Shown piece after piece: positions 16,594 through 25,220 of a DNA stretch of 42,937 nucleotides. Position 1 is the stretch's first letter, and each line of letters opens with the position of its first letter. This stretch comes from Bacillota bacterium (GTDB lineage Bacteria > Bacillota > Clostridia > Christensenellales > Aristaeellaceae). The notes beneath the pieces are model-generated. The model was not told the DNA's origin, did not search any database, and saw nothing but the letters and a program-made list of their open reading frames with translations. A program made the translations under genes and the position numbers. Where the stretch lies: the NCBI GenBank assembly GCA_023413135.1, contig JAEZQK010000036.1, forward strand, positions 1 through 42,937, written 5' to 3'.

Positions 16594-18684
16594 ATGGCTA
16601 AAAAGCGCCGTGCTATTTTACCCCTGGAACCTGAGTGGCAGCATTTTTCCAGGTGCCTGGACGTAGGCTATGCCTATCGCCTGGCCAGGCGGATGGAGGT
16701 ATTCCGAACCAATCCGGTCCTGGGCTACCGCACTGCAGGCTCAAAAGCCGAGGCGGAAACGGGGGATATGCTCTTTGAGGAAATGACACGCATCGGTCTA
16801 CATCCCAGAAAGGAAAAGTTCCCTGTTGATGGCTGGGATTTTTCCCGTGCCCGTCTATACTACCGGGACAAATTGGGTCAGGAGCAGGTTTGCGAGCTGG
16901 GCGGCTACCAGACGGAGTTGCATACCGGCGGCAGAAAGTGGTTTACCTTGGTAAACGCCGGGCAGGGCACCGCCCGGGAGCTGGAGAAGCTGGATGTACG
17001 GGGCAAGCTGGTCATCATCACCATCAACCAGCGGGACGAGTGGTGGATCAACTATCCCGCCTATCAGGCCCACCTGCATGGGGCGGCAGCGGTACTGGCA
17101 GTGCAGCGAAGCGGTTACGGCGAGGAAAACGTCAAAACGCTCAATGCCCAGGATATTTGCGGGCCCAAGGATGCCCCTGCCCTGTCGTTGTCCCAGCGGG
17201 ATGCGAAAAATCTCATCGCTGCGCTGGACCTGTCCTTTGGAGAAAACGCCCAGGTGGAACTGGACGCGGAATCCACGGTGGTGGAAGATACCTTTTCCCA
17301 CAATATCGTAGGGCAGATCACCGGCGAAGAAGAGGATTCCCTGGTGATCCTTTCCGCCCACTACGACTCTTATTTCTCCGGCTTTCAGGACGATAACACC
17401 GCCGTTTCGCTGATGCTGGGTCTTGCCCGCACGGTCATCACCAGCGGGTACAAGCCGCGCAAGACGCTGGTGTTCTGCGCCATGGCTGCCGAGGAATGGG
17501 GAAAAGTAAATACCAGATACGACTGGTCCGTGGGCGCGTATAACCAGGTGTTCCGCATCCATCCCGAATGGGCAGGCAAGGCCGTAGTGAACATCAACCT
17601 GGAGCTTCCGGCCCATGCCCATGGAAAGAAGCATTTCATCCGCAGCGCCTACGAAATGAAGGGCTTTTTGAAGCGGCAGATGAAAGCGTTGCCGCAAAAG
17701 GTACGCGCCGTCTATCCCAAGGGTTCCGGCGTCGTATGCCCCACCCAAACCTGGTCGGATGACTTTTCCATGGCAATCGCAGGCATTCCCGCCATGGTCA
17801 ACGAGTTTGGTGGCGGCACCTTTATGGAAACCAGGTATCATTCCCAGTTTGACAACGACGATGCCTATGATGAAACGGTATACCATTACCACCATGTGCT
17901 CTACGGGCGGTTGATGCTGGCTTTTGACCAATTATGCCTGCCGCCCCTGGATTATACAGTGCGCCTTACCGCCATATCGGAAACGCTTACATGCCAGCGG
18001 CTGCATCCCAGAATGGAGGGCGCTTTCCGCGGAATGCTTCAAAAGGTGGCGGAAAAGGCGGCGGAACTGTATGAGCTGACGGAGGAGATCAACCGTCAAT
18101 ACGCCCTCAAGCAGGCGGAAGGCAGCCTGGAGGCAAGGGAGCTGTATGCGGCCTGCGGGGTAGCCCGGCGCCAGCTTCTTGCCATCTTCCGCTATCTGGA
18201 GGATCATTTCGTACGCCTCACCTGGCACGATGTGTCCATCCTGCCCCACGAGAATGACCAGCATACTGCCGAAATGCTGCATAAAGCTGTCTGGCAGCTT
18301 CACGCCGGCGATGTGAAGGGAGCAGCTGTAAGCCTTGGCCACATCGACAACAATTGCTATGCCGCCAATTTTGACAGGGATGTGTACGGTTACTTCACCG
18401 CCTATGTGCTCAGTCAGCCCAAGGAAAGGTTGCTGTGGGGCGCCGGGCGGATCCAGGGGCATCTGGACCTGTACGATATGATCCACGCGCTCCGGGAAAA
18501 AAGCAAAACAAAAAAGCCGGACCTTAATTTGGAGATCCGGGAACTAATGCGGCTGGAACAGGAAACGCTGTCCCGGCTGGACAAAACGGTGCGGGAAGAG
18601 ACGGCCGCGCTGGAAGGATTGGAGCAGCTTATCAAAAAGGCGCTCCGCAGACTAAGGCCGCTTGTAACCCCCCAGGAGGATTAA
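16594..18684 (+). CDS. M28-family zinc metallopeptidase (aminopeptidase-like)
   Basis: A 696-aa protein. A PA-like insert lies around residues 100-210. The M28 core follows with VILSAHYDSYFSGFQDDNTAVS (metal-binding His and bridging Asp), VFCAMAAEEWG (catalytic and metal Glu) and a late MVNEFGGGTFMETRYHSQFDND (metal His). The C-terminal 220 residues are helical and end in a coiled-coil-like stretch (REETAALEGLEQLIKKALRRL). There is no signal peptide, so a cytosolic peptidase is likely. The ATG follows AAAGGAGG. The GNAT gene starts 12 nt downstream, suggesting one transcript. Confidence 0.88.
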   Translation: MAKKRRAILPLEPEWQHFSRCLDVGYAYRLARRMEVFRTNPVLGYRTAGSKAEAETGDMLFEEMTRIGLHPRKEKFPVDGWDFSRARLYYRDKLGQEQVCELGGYQTELHTGGRKWFTLVNAGQGTARELEKLDVRGKLVIITINQRDEWWINYPAYQAHLHGAAAVLAVQRSGYGEENVKTLNAQDICGPKDAPALSLSQRDAKNLIAALDLSFGENAQVELDAESTVVEDTFSHNIVGQITGEEEDSLVILSAHYDSYFSGFQDDNTAVSLMLGLARTVITSGYKPRKTLVFCAMAAEEWGKVNTRYDWSVGAYNQVFRIHPEWAGKAVVNINLELPAHAHGKKHFIRSAYEMKGFLKRQMKALPQKVRAVYPKGSGVVCPTQTWSDDFSMAIAGIPAMVNEFGGGTFMETRYHSQFDNDDAYDETVYHYHHVLYGRLMLAFDQLCLPPLDYTVRLTAISETLTCQRLHPRMEGAFRGMLQKVAEKAAELYELTEEINRQYALKQAEGSLEARELYAACGVARRQLLAIFRYLEDHFVRLTWHDVSILPHENDQHTAEMLHKAVWQLHAGDVKGAAVSLGHIDNNCYAANFDRDVYGYFTAYVLSQPKERLLWGAGRIQGHLDLYDMIHALREKSKTKKPDLNLEIRELMRLEQETLSRLDKTVREETAALEGLEQLIKKALRRLRPLVTPQED

Positions 18685-18696
18685 TCAGGTGGTGCG

Positions 18697-19341
18697 ATGA
18701 TGCAAATCGATACGCTGTATCACTTATCCAGGGCGGACGCCCCCAAGGTGGTCCGCATCCTGCTGGAATGCTTTAAAGAAGACCCGCTGTACAGGAAGCT
18801 TATCCCTGAGGAACATTTGCGTGACAAGACGCTGCCCGAAGTGTTTGCTAACGACGCTGGCGAGCTTTTGGAAAATGACGATGCCTTTGCCGATAGCCCC
18901 GATGTCAATGGCCTGATCATTGCCGACGATGATTCCCAGCCCTACAATCACTTGAAGTTCTTTTCCGTGGAAACATTTTACGCCTGGAAAACCAATGTAT
19001 CATTAATCAAGGATGATATAACCCTCAAAACGCTGAGCCATTTTCTCAAGGCCAGGCAGTACCTGAACGCTACCTGGACGAAGGAACTGCCTGCCAGGCG
19101 CTACATGCATATCATCTATTTTGCCGTGCGCCCCGCAGCCCGCGGCACGGGCATGGCCCATAAGGTGATGGAGCCTGTGCTCCGGTATGCCGATCAAAAG
19201 GGACTGCTTGTCTCCCTGGAGACCCACAATGAAAAGAACCTGCCCATGTATCAGCACTATGGCTTTGAACTGCATGAAACCATGGAAACGCCCTTTGACC
19301 TTCTTCAGTATTGCATGATCCGGCACCCAGGGGCTCCGTAG
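18697..19341 (+). CDS. GNAT-family N-acetyltransferase
   Basis: A 214-aa protein with the acetyl-CoA-binding motif A in IIYFAVRPAARGTGMAHKVMEPVL, followed by LVSLETHNEKNLPMYQHYGFELHETME, the usual end of a GNAT fold. The substrate cannot be inferred. It is 12 nt after the M28 peptidase gene. The final codons and stop lie in a dispersed repeat that begins at about 19334 (shared with 21745-21765), so the natural C-terminus may have been replaced. Confidence 0.9.
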   Translation: MMQIDTLYHLSRADAPKVVRILLECFKEDPLYRKLIPEEHLRDKTLPEVFANDAGELLENDDAFADSPDVNGLIIADDDSQPYNHLKFFSVETFYAWKTNVSLIKDDITLKTLSHFLKARQYLNATWTKELPARRYMHIIYFAVRPAARGTGMAHKVMEPVLRYADQKGLLVSLETHNEKNLPMYQHYGFELHETMETPFDLLQYCMIRHPGAP

Positions 19342-19489
19342 CCGAAGCGCCGCCAGTGGCGGATGAAGCGAGGCGGAGGAGGCTGGCGAAACAAGCAGTG
19401 CGAACTCTCGTTCGCAATGCGCCGATTGAGCCAGATAGGAGAAGCCCCTAGACCCCGCCAAAGGGATATAACCCCTTTGGAATCCCCAT
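19334..19489. repeat. Composite intergenic repeat behind the GNAT gene
   Basis: The 5' part, CTCCGTAGCCGAAGCGCCGC, recurs at 21745-21764. The middle contains the 19-mer GCAATGCGCCGATTGAGCC (19414-19432) also found at 8482-8500. The 3' part (19441-19489) is a copy of the two-hairpin repeat, CCAAAGGGATATAACCCCTTTGG preceded by CCTAGACCCCG. Confidence 0.75.
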
Positions 19490-19635
19490 TTCTGTATGAA
19501 TAATATAGGCAACACATAGCGACAAACTCAGATGTACGGATACCTGGCGGTAAAACGAATACTGCCAGGCATGGTTTTTCATATTCTCCTGTGATATACT
19601 GGAAACAACAGCCATTCATGCAAAAGAGGTGGATT

Positions 19636-20610
19636 GTGAAATACGCGATTATTTCAGACGTTCATGGCAATTTGCCGGCCTTGTCCGCCGTATTGAAAGA
19701 CGCGAAGACCGTGGGTGTTGATGGATATCTATTGCTGGGGGATTATTATATGTGTTCCCCCTACCCCAACGAGGTCATTGAAATAATCAGGAGCCTTCCA
19801 AACGCGCATGTGATCAGGGGCAACGAAGAGGATTACTTGCGCAAGCTTGACAGGCAGGATCAGCGGACCTGGACGGACGGCCAATTCCGCGGCCTGTATT
19901 GGTGCTATCAGACAATTTCCCGGGAAAACCATGATTATCTGGCTTCATTGCCTGCAAAGCTATGCATACCCGGCGAAGCGGCGGATATTTTTGCCGCGCA
20001 CTCGTCTGGTGAGTTTATTGGCAACGTGGAATTCGGGGAGTTTTCCAGCAAGAGAATTGCGCAAAGGTATCAAAGCAAACCGGTTTCAAGGCAGATGCTC
20101 CTTCAGGATATAGGCGCATATCTCGAAAAGGATGTAGTATTCAATGAGAAGCTCAAAACAATGCCGGACGGGGTATATGCCTTTGGTCATACGCATGTGC
20201 AGTGGCACTTAAGGTTTAAGGGTAAGCTTTTCATCAATCCAGGTTCCTGCGGCCTTCCCCTGGATGGTGATAATGCGGCGGCTTACACCATTCTGGAAGA
20301 GGATGCAGAGAATTGGCATGTGCTTGAGCGCCGTATTCCATATGATATTGCGGCATTCGTTAGGAATATGAAAAATTCTTCCCTGTATGGCGAGGCGGCG
20401 GTATGGTGCGACCTGGTGGCTCGCGAACGGCTGACAGGGTATGAGCATGTGGATTTCTTTTTATGCTTTGTGGAATCCTATGCAAAGGAAACGGGAGACC
20501 ATGTCCGCCCCTATTCCCAGGAGACCTGGTCAAAGGCATATGCTGCCTGGAGCAGCCGCCTTACGCATCAGCCGGCTTACCTCGTCACGGATTTCCGTCA
20601 AACGGATTGA
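19636..20610 (+). CDS. Metallophosphoesterase (calcineurin-like, YfcE/MJ0936 type)
   Basis: A 324-aa protein with all main metallophosphoesterase motifs: ISDVHGN (residues 6-12), LLLGDYYM, VIRGNEEDYL and FGHTHVQW, which bind two metal ions. These enzymes hydrolyse phosphodiesters or phosphomonoesters. The N-terminal 220 residues are the catalytic domain; the last 100 (HVLERRIPYDIAAFVRNMKN and beyond) are an added unassigned tail. The GTG at 19636 after AGAGGTGG gives the natural start MKYAIISD; an upstream ATG at 19591 would add 15 residues with no family support. Confidence 0.9.
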   Translation: MKYAIISDVHGNLPALSAVLKDAKTVGVDGYLLLGDYYMCSPYPNEVIEIIRSLPNAHVIRGNEEDYLRKLDRQDQRTWTDGQFRGLYWCYQTISRENHDYLASLPAKLCIPGEAADIFAAHSSGEFIGNVEFGEFSSKRIAQRYQSKPVSRQMLLQDIGAYLEKDVVFNEKLKTMPDGVYAFGHTHVQWHLRFKGKLFINPGSCGLPLDGDNAAAYTILEEDAENWHVLERRIPYDIAAFVRNMKNSSLYGEAAVWCDLVARERLTGYEHVDFFLCFVESYAKETGDHVRPYSQETWSKAYAAWSSRLTHQPAYLVTDFRQTD

Positions 20611-20703
20611 CGGCCGAACGTTTATTTGTTATAGTAGATAAAAAGAACCGTCATAGATGTCCTATGAAAGGCTTTTATTTCTTACGACAGGATGTAGTAA
20701 AAA

Positions 20704-21633
20704 ATGAAAGAGCCTTTTATTTATTTATGTTCCGAGGTAACAAGGGAGAATGCCCTGCAGATCATACGATGGCTTGCAGATGAGGAAGTCAGGAAATATT
20801 TAAGCGATACGCAGGATGTGCCCGATTTTATCAGGCAGGCGGTGGACAGGGTAAACTTACCTGTTGTGACGCATCTGTTCAGCCGTGGCGGAAGGTTTTA
20901 CATCGTTCATGACAGAAAAGGCGTGCCGGTGGGCTTTGTGCGCCTGGTGGTGCGTGATGCCGATACGGAAATGGTGATCGTCATTGGCGACCGGGACAAT
21001 TGGGGAAAGCGGATAGGTACCAGCGCGATCCGTGAAAGTATGAAGATTGCTTTCTTTGAGCTGAGATCGGCGAAAATGACCGCCAGGATCCATCACGAAA
21101 ACAAGCGGTCCATCCGGGCGTTCCTTCGGTCCGGATTTCAGCTAAGGCATGAAACGCCGACGCTTAAAAGGCTGGAAATCACCATGGAAGAATATTTGAA
21201 GTTTATTCGACAAGGAGGAAATACCATGCCGGCACAAGTGACCATAACGGAAGTGGATCAAACAAGGTTAAGGAAGCTGATCTATGATGAAGCGCACCAT
21301 GGAACGGGCACAGAAAAATCCATACAGGACCTGGAGCGTGAGATCAGCCGGGCCCAAGTGGTAGACAGCCATATTGTTCCGCGGGAAGTCATCACCATGA
21401 ATTCCAAGGTTCTGCTGGATCTGGGCGAAGAAGAACTTGAGGTTTCGCTTGTATATCCCCCTGAAGCCGACCTTGCAGGCAACAAGCTGTCGGTCTTGTC
21501 GCCTATTGGGACCGCCATTCTCGGATACAAGGAAGGTGACTTCATTCAATGGAAGGTCCCCTCCGGCGTTGCCGAGATTCATGTTAAGAAGGTAATCTAT
21601 CAGCCCGAGGCGGCGGGAGATTACCATTTGTAA
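20704..21633 (+). CDS. GNAT acetyltransferase fused in frame to an Rnk/GreA-type C-terminal protein
   Basis: A 309-aa frame with two parts. Residues 1-165 form a GNAT-like domain (VPVGFVRLVVRDADTEMVI, NWGKRIGTSAIRES, HHENKRSIRAFLRSGFQLRHE). Residues 175-309 match the nucleoside diphosphate kinase regulator Rnk, a GreA/GreB-like protein (YDEAHHGTGTEKSIQDLERE, LSPIGTAILGYKEGDFIQWKVP). At the junction AAGGAGG is followed by ATG at 21226, so a free 135-aa Rnk-like protein can be made from an internal start. Either this is a true fusion with dual products, or two genes joined by loss of a stop codon. Confidence 0.85.
   Translation: MKEPFIYLCSEVTRENALQIIRWLADEEVRKYLSDTQDVPDFIRQAVDRVNLPVVTHLFSRGGRFYIVHDRKGVPVGFVRLVVRDADTEMVIVIGDRDNWGKRIGTSAIRESMKIAFFELRSAKMTARIHHENKRSIRAFLRSGFQLRHETPTLKRLEITMEEYLKFIRQGGNTMPAQVTITEVDQTRLRKLIYDEAHHGTGTEKSIQDLEREISRAQVVDSHIVPREVITMNSKVLLDLGEEELEVSLVYPPEADLAGNKLSVLSPIGTAILGYKEGDFIQWKVPSGVAEIHVKKVIYQPEAAGDYHL
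21226..21633 (+). CDS. Rnk/GreA-like protein from internal start
   Basis: Alternative product of the preceding frame. ATG at 21226 lies 7 nt after AAGGAGG, gives 135 aa (MPAQVTITEVD start) and matches the full length of stand-alone Rnk-like proteins, which bind RNA polymerase through a GreA-type C-terminal fold. No stop codon separates it from the GNAT part. Confidence 0.7.
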   Translation: MPAQVTITEVDQTRLRKLIYDEAHHGTGTEKSIQDLEREISRAQVVDSHIVPREVITMNSKVLLDLGEEELEVSLVYPPEADLAGNKLSVLSPIGTAILGYKEGDFIQWKVPSGVAEIHVKKVIYQPEAAGDYHL

Positions 21634-22121
21634 TGCCGAATCAGATAATCCTGGCACAATTCTTGCAGCGGTATTTACAGCTTGTTTTTAGATTTTTGTA
21701 TCCGAAGGTTTCCAAAGGCTCCGAAACCCCGACCCCGCCTGTGACTCCGTAGCCGAAGCGCCGCCTGTAGTGGAGCGCAGCGAGCCTGGAACCTGCGAAG
21801 GCTCAGTACGGCGCGAAAGGGCAGGAGGGAGTAGGGGGGATTTCGATTTCCCCCCTTAACTCCCCCCTGCACTCTCCATAACCCCCTTAAAACGACCAGG
21901 GCCTGCGGGCCCTGGACCCAAGGAGGAGAATGCGAAGTGGCCAATAGGTGAAATAGGGGTTCAAACGCTGCCTATATCATCCGGTATATTCCAACTTGCT
22001 TTTGTATCTGAGTGATAAACAAGAGGCAGGCTATCATCGCCTGCCTCTTTTGATTGATATAAAAATGGGGTTTCCAAAGGGGTTATATCCCTTTGGCGGG
22101 GTCCAGGGGCAGAGCCCCTGG
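21634..22121. repeat. Gene-free cluster of palindromic repeats
   Basis: No gene seen. It contains the 20-mer shared with 19334 (21745-21764), a stem AGGGGGGA/TCCCCCCT, a stem CCAGGGCC-TGCG-GGCCCTGG near 21897-21916, a terminator at 22021-22052, and a full two-hairpin repeat at 22066-22121 that abuts the stop codon of the following minus-strand isomerase gene. Confidence 0.75.
22021..22052. terminator. Bidirectional terminator
   Basis: AAGAGGCAGG (22021-22030) pairs with CCTGCCTCTT (22040-22049), followed by TTTGATT. Confidence 0.75.
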
Positions 22122-22934
22122 CTACTGGCCGATGGTCTTCAAATAGTCCCGGCTCAGCTTTGCAGCTGCCAGGGGCGGGCGCTCCGTGGAGAGGTCCTGC
22201 TCCACTACCAGCCATTTTGCGCCGCTTTCCACGGCGGCATTTACGATGGAGGGAATGTCCTGGCAGCCCAGCCCCAGGGGTTTGAAGGAGAAAGCCACGG
22301 CTTTATCGGCAGCCTTGTCGGTGCCGATCAGGCCATAAGGCGTCTTGCCATCCTTGCGGCCTACGTAATCCTTCAGGTGCACCACCGGGCAGCGGCCCGC
22401 ATACTTGCGCACGTATTCCGCGGGATTAAGCCCGGCATATTTCACCCAGCAGGTATCTATCTCCGTCTGCAAGATATCGGCAGGGACGGCTTCGTAGAGG
22501 AAGTCCAGCCCATACTGGCCCGATAAGGTCACAAACTCAAAGTCGTGGTTGTGGTATAGCAGCTGGATGCCGGCCTCCCTGCACAGCTTTCCGAACTGAT
22601 AGATGATTTTGAGCATGGCGGCAAAGCCTATCGCGCCAGGCCGGCTGTTCTCATCCAGGAAGGGGACGGCGATGTAACTGCAGCCAATGGTCTTGTGATA
22701 GGAGATGACGCCGAACATATCCTCGATGATTTTTGCAATAGGCACATGGCTGGAGATGGCAGTCAGGCCGTGCTTTACCAGCATGGATTTCACTTCTTCC
22801 GCCGTGTGGCCATAAAAGCCGGCGAACTCCACGCCATCATACCCCAAAGATTTGATCTGGGCAAGAACGCCGTTCAAATCTGCCTGGGCCTCTTCCCGGG
22901 CGGAGTATACTTGATACGCGATGGGCAGCTTCAT
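22122..22934 (-). CDS. Sugar phosphate isomerase/epimerase (AP-endonuclease 2-like TIM barrel)
   Basis: A 270-aa TIM-barrel protein of the IolE/xylose isomerase-like superfamily. Typical strands are LAQIKSLGYDGVEFAGFYGH, LLYHNHDFEFV (metal-ligand His and Glu), LQTEIDTCWVKYAGLNPAEYV, CPVVHLKDYVG and KWLVVEQDLS. The family isomerises or epimerises keto sugars and inositol derivatives. The ATG at 22932-22934 follows AAGGAG. It lies 17 nt after the Gfo/Idh/MocA gene on the same strand, forming a sugar-oxidation pair. Confidence 0.9.
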   Translation of the reverse strand: MKLPIAYQVYSAREEAQADLNGVLAQIKSLGYDGVEFAGFYGHTAEEVKSMLVKHGLTAISSHVPIAKIIEDMFGVISYHKTIGCSYIAVPFLDENSRPGAIGFAAMLKIIYQFGKLCREAGIQLLYHNHDFEFVTLSGQYGLDFLYEAVPADILQTEIDTCWVKYAGLNPAEYVRKYAGRCPVVHLKDYVGRKDGKTPYGLIGTDKAADKAVAFSFKPLGLGCQDIPSIVNAAVESGAKWLVVEQDLSTERPPLAAAKLSRDYLKTIGQ

Positions 22935-22951
22935 ACGCTTCTCCTTTTTAA

Positions 22952-24040
22952 TCAGTCGAAATACACGGGTTTTCCTGTCTGGGCGGATTCGTAGATGGCA
23001 TCCAGAATCTGGGTCACCACCAGTGCCTGCTCGGGCTTGACCAGCAGGGGCTTGGTATCGTCCAGCACATGCTCGATCCACATCCTGGCTTCCAGATCGG
23101 CGGGAGAGACGGATGCGCCGTCATAGAAGGCCACGCCGCCGGTACTTAAGTTGGGGGTGGTGACATAGGTCTGGGAGAATTTTTCACCATTTAGGCGTAA
23201 AGCGCCGTTGTCGCCCAACATGTCCGCGCCACCCTCGGTGCCGCAGAGCATGGTCTTGGCTTCATGCACAAACAGCGTGTTCAGCGCCCAGGAGGCTTCC
23301 ACAGTGATAGTGGCGCCGTTTTTCATGCGCACAAAGCCGAAGGCGGCGTCTTCCACGGTGAACTTTTCCGGATCCCAGGGGCCCCAGGCGTTGGCGGAGT
23401 TGGGCTTGGGGGCCAGCTCGTGGTACTTGGTGCCTACGACCATGGCCGGCTCATAATTGTCCATGCACCAGAGCGTAAGGTCCAAGGCATGGGTGCCAAT
23501 ATCGATGAGGGGGCCGCCGCCCTGCTTTTCCTCATCCAGGAACACGCCCCAGGTGGGCACGGCCCTGCGGCGGATGGCCAGGGCACGGGCATAGTATACA
23601 TTGCCCAGATCGCCGTTTTCGCAGCACTTTTTTAAATACAGGCTGTCGGGACGGAAGCGGTTTTGATAGCCGATGGTGAGCTTCTTGCCGGTGCGCTTTG
23701 CGGCTTCCAGCATTTTTTTGGCCTCGGCTGTGTTTTTCGCCATGGGCTTTTCGCACATGACATGCTTGCCGGCTTCCAAAGCGGCCACGGTGATGGGCGC
23801 ATGGCTGGAATTGGGGGTAAGCACATGGACGACATCCAAGTCCAGCTTCAATAATTCCTTATAATCGGTAAATACCTGGGCGCCGGGAACGCCATATTTC
23901 TCGGCGGCTTCCTTTGCGCGCTCCAGAATGATGTCGCAAAAAGCCACCATTTCTACTTGGGGAACCTTTTTCAGGCTGGGCATATGCTTGCCGTTGGCAA
24001 TCCCGCCACAGCCGATGATGCCGACGCGAACCTTTTCCAT
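22952..24040 (-). CDS. Gfo/Idh/MocA-family oxidoreductase
   Basis: A 362-aa NAD(P)-dependent sugar or inositol dehydrogenase. The Rossmann motif VGIIGCGGIANGKHMP opens the protein, EAGKHVMCEKPMAKNTAEA carries the conserved EKP, and GPLIDIGTHALDLTLW contains the catalytic-region D/H motif. The ATG at 24038-24040 follows AAAGGAAA. With the downstream isomerase it fits degradation of an oxidised sugar or polyol. The AraC regulator is divergent and is the likely controller. Confidence 0.93.
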   Translation of the reverse strand: MEKVRVGIIGCGGIANGKHMPSLKKVPQVEMVAFCDIILERAKEAAEKYGVPGAQVFTDYKELLKLDLDVVHVLTPNSSHAPITVAALEAGKHVMCEKPMAKNTAEAKKMLEAAKRTGKKLTIGYQNRFRPDSLYLKKCCENGDLGNVYYARALAIRRRAVPTWGVFLDEEKQGGGPLIDIGTHALDLTLWCMDNYEPAMVVGTKYHELAPKPNSANAWGPWDPEKFTVEDAAFGFVRMKNGATITVEASWALNTLFVHEAKTMLCGTEGGADMLGDNGALRLNGEKFSQTYVTTPNLSTGGVAFYDGASVSPADLEARMWIEHVLDDTKPLLVKPEQALVVTQILDAIYESAQTGKPVYFD

Positions 24041-24111
24041 GGCATATTTCCTTTCCATGATCCGCCATAATAGTGCTCCGTTTACCACAGGGCTTAAGTT
24101 TCCGGCGGCTC

Positions 24112-24191
24112 TTTCTGTCCCTGGCTATGTCGCACTCCGCTTGGCATAGCGCTGCTATGCCTTCGCTTCGGCTCCTTGCCAGGAACAGAAA
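24112..24191. repeat. Long imperfect inverted repeat in the araC-oxidoreductase gap
   Basis: TTTCTGTCCCTGGC (24112-24125) pairs with GCCAGGAACAGAAA (24178-24191, one mismatch), enclosing GGCATAGC-GCT-GCTATGCC (24143-24161). It lies in the 5' leader of the minus-strand sugar operon and could be a leader hairpin or a small repeat element. Confidence 0.6.
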
Positions 24192-24270
24192 TAGCTCGCC
24201 GTATTCCTTAACTCCTGTAGTAGCCGGAACACTAAGCGATTTTACTATGTTCATTGTAACGCATATGCGC

Positions 24271-24309
24271 TATAATTGTCATGACAAAGGTCATGGATTT
24301 CATGACAAA
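24271..24309 (+). promoter_or_regulatory. Promoter and operator repeats ahead of the AraC gene
   Basis: TATAAT at 24271-24276 is followed by the perfect palindrome TTGTCATGACAA (24276-24287), then GGTCATGG and a second TTTCATGACAAA (24298-24309). The repeated TCATGACAA units over the start site suggest binding by the divergent AraC regulator. Confidence 0.55.
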
Positions 24310-24334
24310 TTGTGCTGCCCACGGAGGTGCCGCC

Positions 24335-25150
24335 ATGCCCGAGATATACGAGCAAGCCAGGGACGACATGGAGCAGGCTGCTTGTTTCCGCTCCAGGAAC
24401 AACAGCTGCATGCCCCACTTTCATTCCAGTATCGAGCTTGTCTATGTGGAAGACGGGATGCTGAGCGCCATCCTGGATGGCCAGCGTTATGACGCACCCA
24501 AAGGCAGCCTGCTGATCACTTCCGGCTATACGGTGCACCGGTATTTTACGGAAACCTCATCGGACGTGATCGTATGGATTATACCTGTTTCCTTTGTACC
24601 CATTCTGGAAAAGCCCCTGGCCAATAAGCGGTTTGCACAGGCGGTGTACCGCGACGAGGGGGGCGAGCTATCGGCCTTGATCCCGCTGATGTTTAAAAGG
24701 TGGAATGAAATGGGAATGGAAGCCAGGCGGGGCTTCAGCCAGCTTCTTCTGGGCATTCTGATGGACCGGGTAGGCCTTGCCGACATGCCTATCAAGGCTC
24801 CGGCGGGACTGATGCGCAATATGCTTGCCTACCTGCAGGAAAACAGCACGTCCTCCCTGAGCATGGAAAAGCTGGCCCGACATCTGGGGTACAGCCGCAG
24901 CCGCCTGTCCCACCTGTTTCGTGACAATTTTGGTTGCTCCTATTCCGACTATGTCAATAGCCTCCGCTGCCGAAGGGCGGCCCGGCTCCTTTCGCAAAGC
25001 GATTTTACGCAACTAGAAATTTCGTTGATGACGGGCTTTGAGTGCATTCGCACCTTCTACCGGGCTTTTCACAAATGCTACGGCATGACGCCCAAACAGT
25101 ATGTGCGCTCTATGAGCCAATCCGGAAACATGCCCGCGGCGCATCCATGA
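24335..25150 (+). CDS. AraC-family transcriptional regulator
   Basis: A 271-aa regulator. The N-terminal cupin-like sensor has PHFHSSIELVYVEDG and APKGSLLITSGYTVHRY. The C-terminal double HTH spans about the last 100 residues: SMEKLARHLGYSRSRLSHLFRDNFG and EISLMTGFECIRTFYRAFHKCYGMTPKQY. The ATG at 24335 follows GGAGGTG; an ATG 18 codons earlier lies inside the operator repeats and is less likely. It probably controls the divergent sugar oxidoreductase/isomerase pair. Confidence 0.92.
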   Translation: MPEIYEQARDDMEQAACFRSRNNSCMPHFHSSIELVYVEDGMLSAILDGQRYDAPKGSLLITSGYTVHRYFTETSSDVIVWIIPVSFVPILEKPLANKRFAQAVYRDEGGELSALIPLMFKRWNEMGMEARRGFSQLLLGILMDRVGLADMPIKAPAGLMRNMLAYLQENSTSSLSMEKLARHLGYSRSRLSHLFRDNFGCSYSDYVNSLRCRRAARLLSQSDFTQLEISLMTGFECIRTFYRAFHKCYGMTPKQYVRSMSQSGNMPAAHP

Positions 25151-25220
25151 GGGTGTCGACACCCTTCGATAAAATGACGGAATCATTTTTTTAACATGGA
25201 TAACACAAAGGAGAAAAGCA

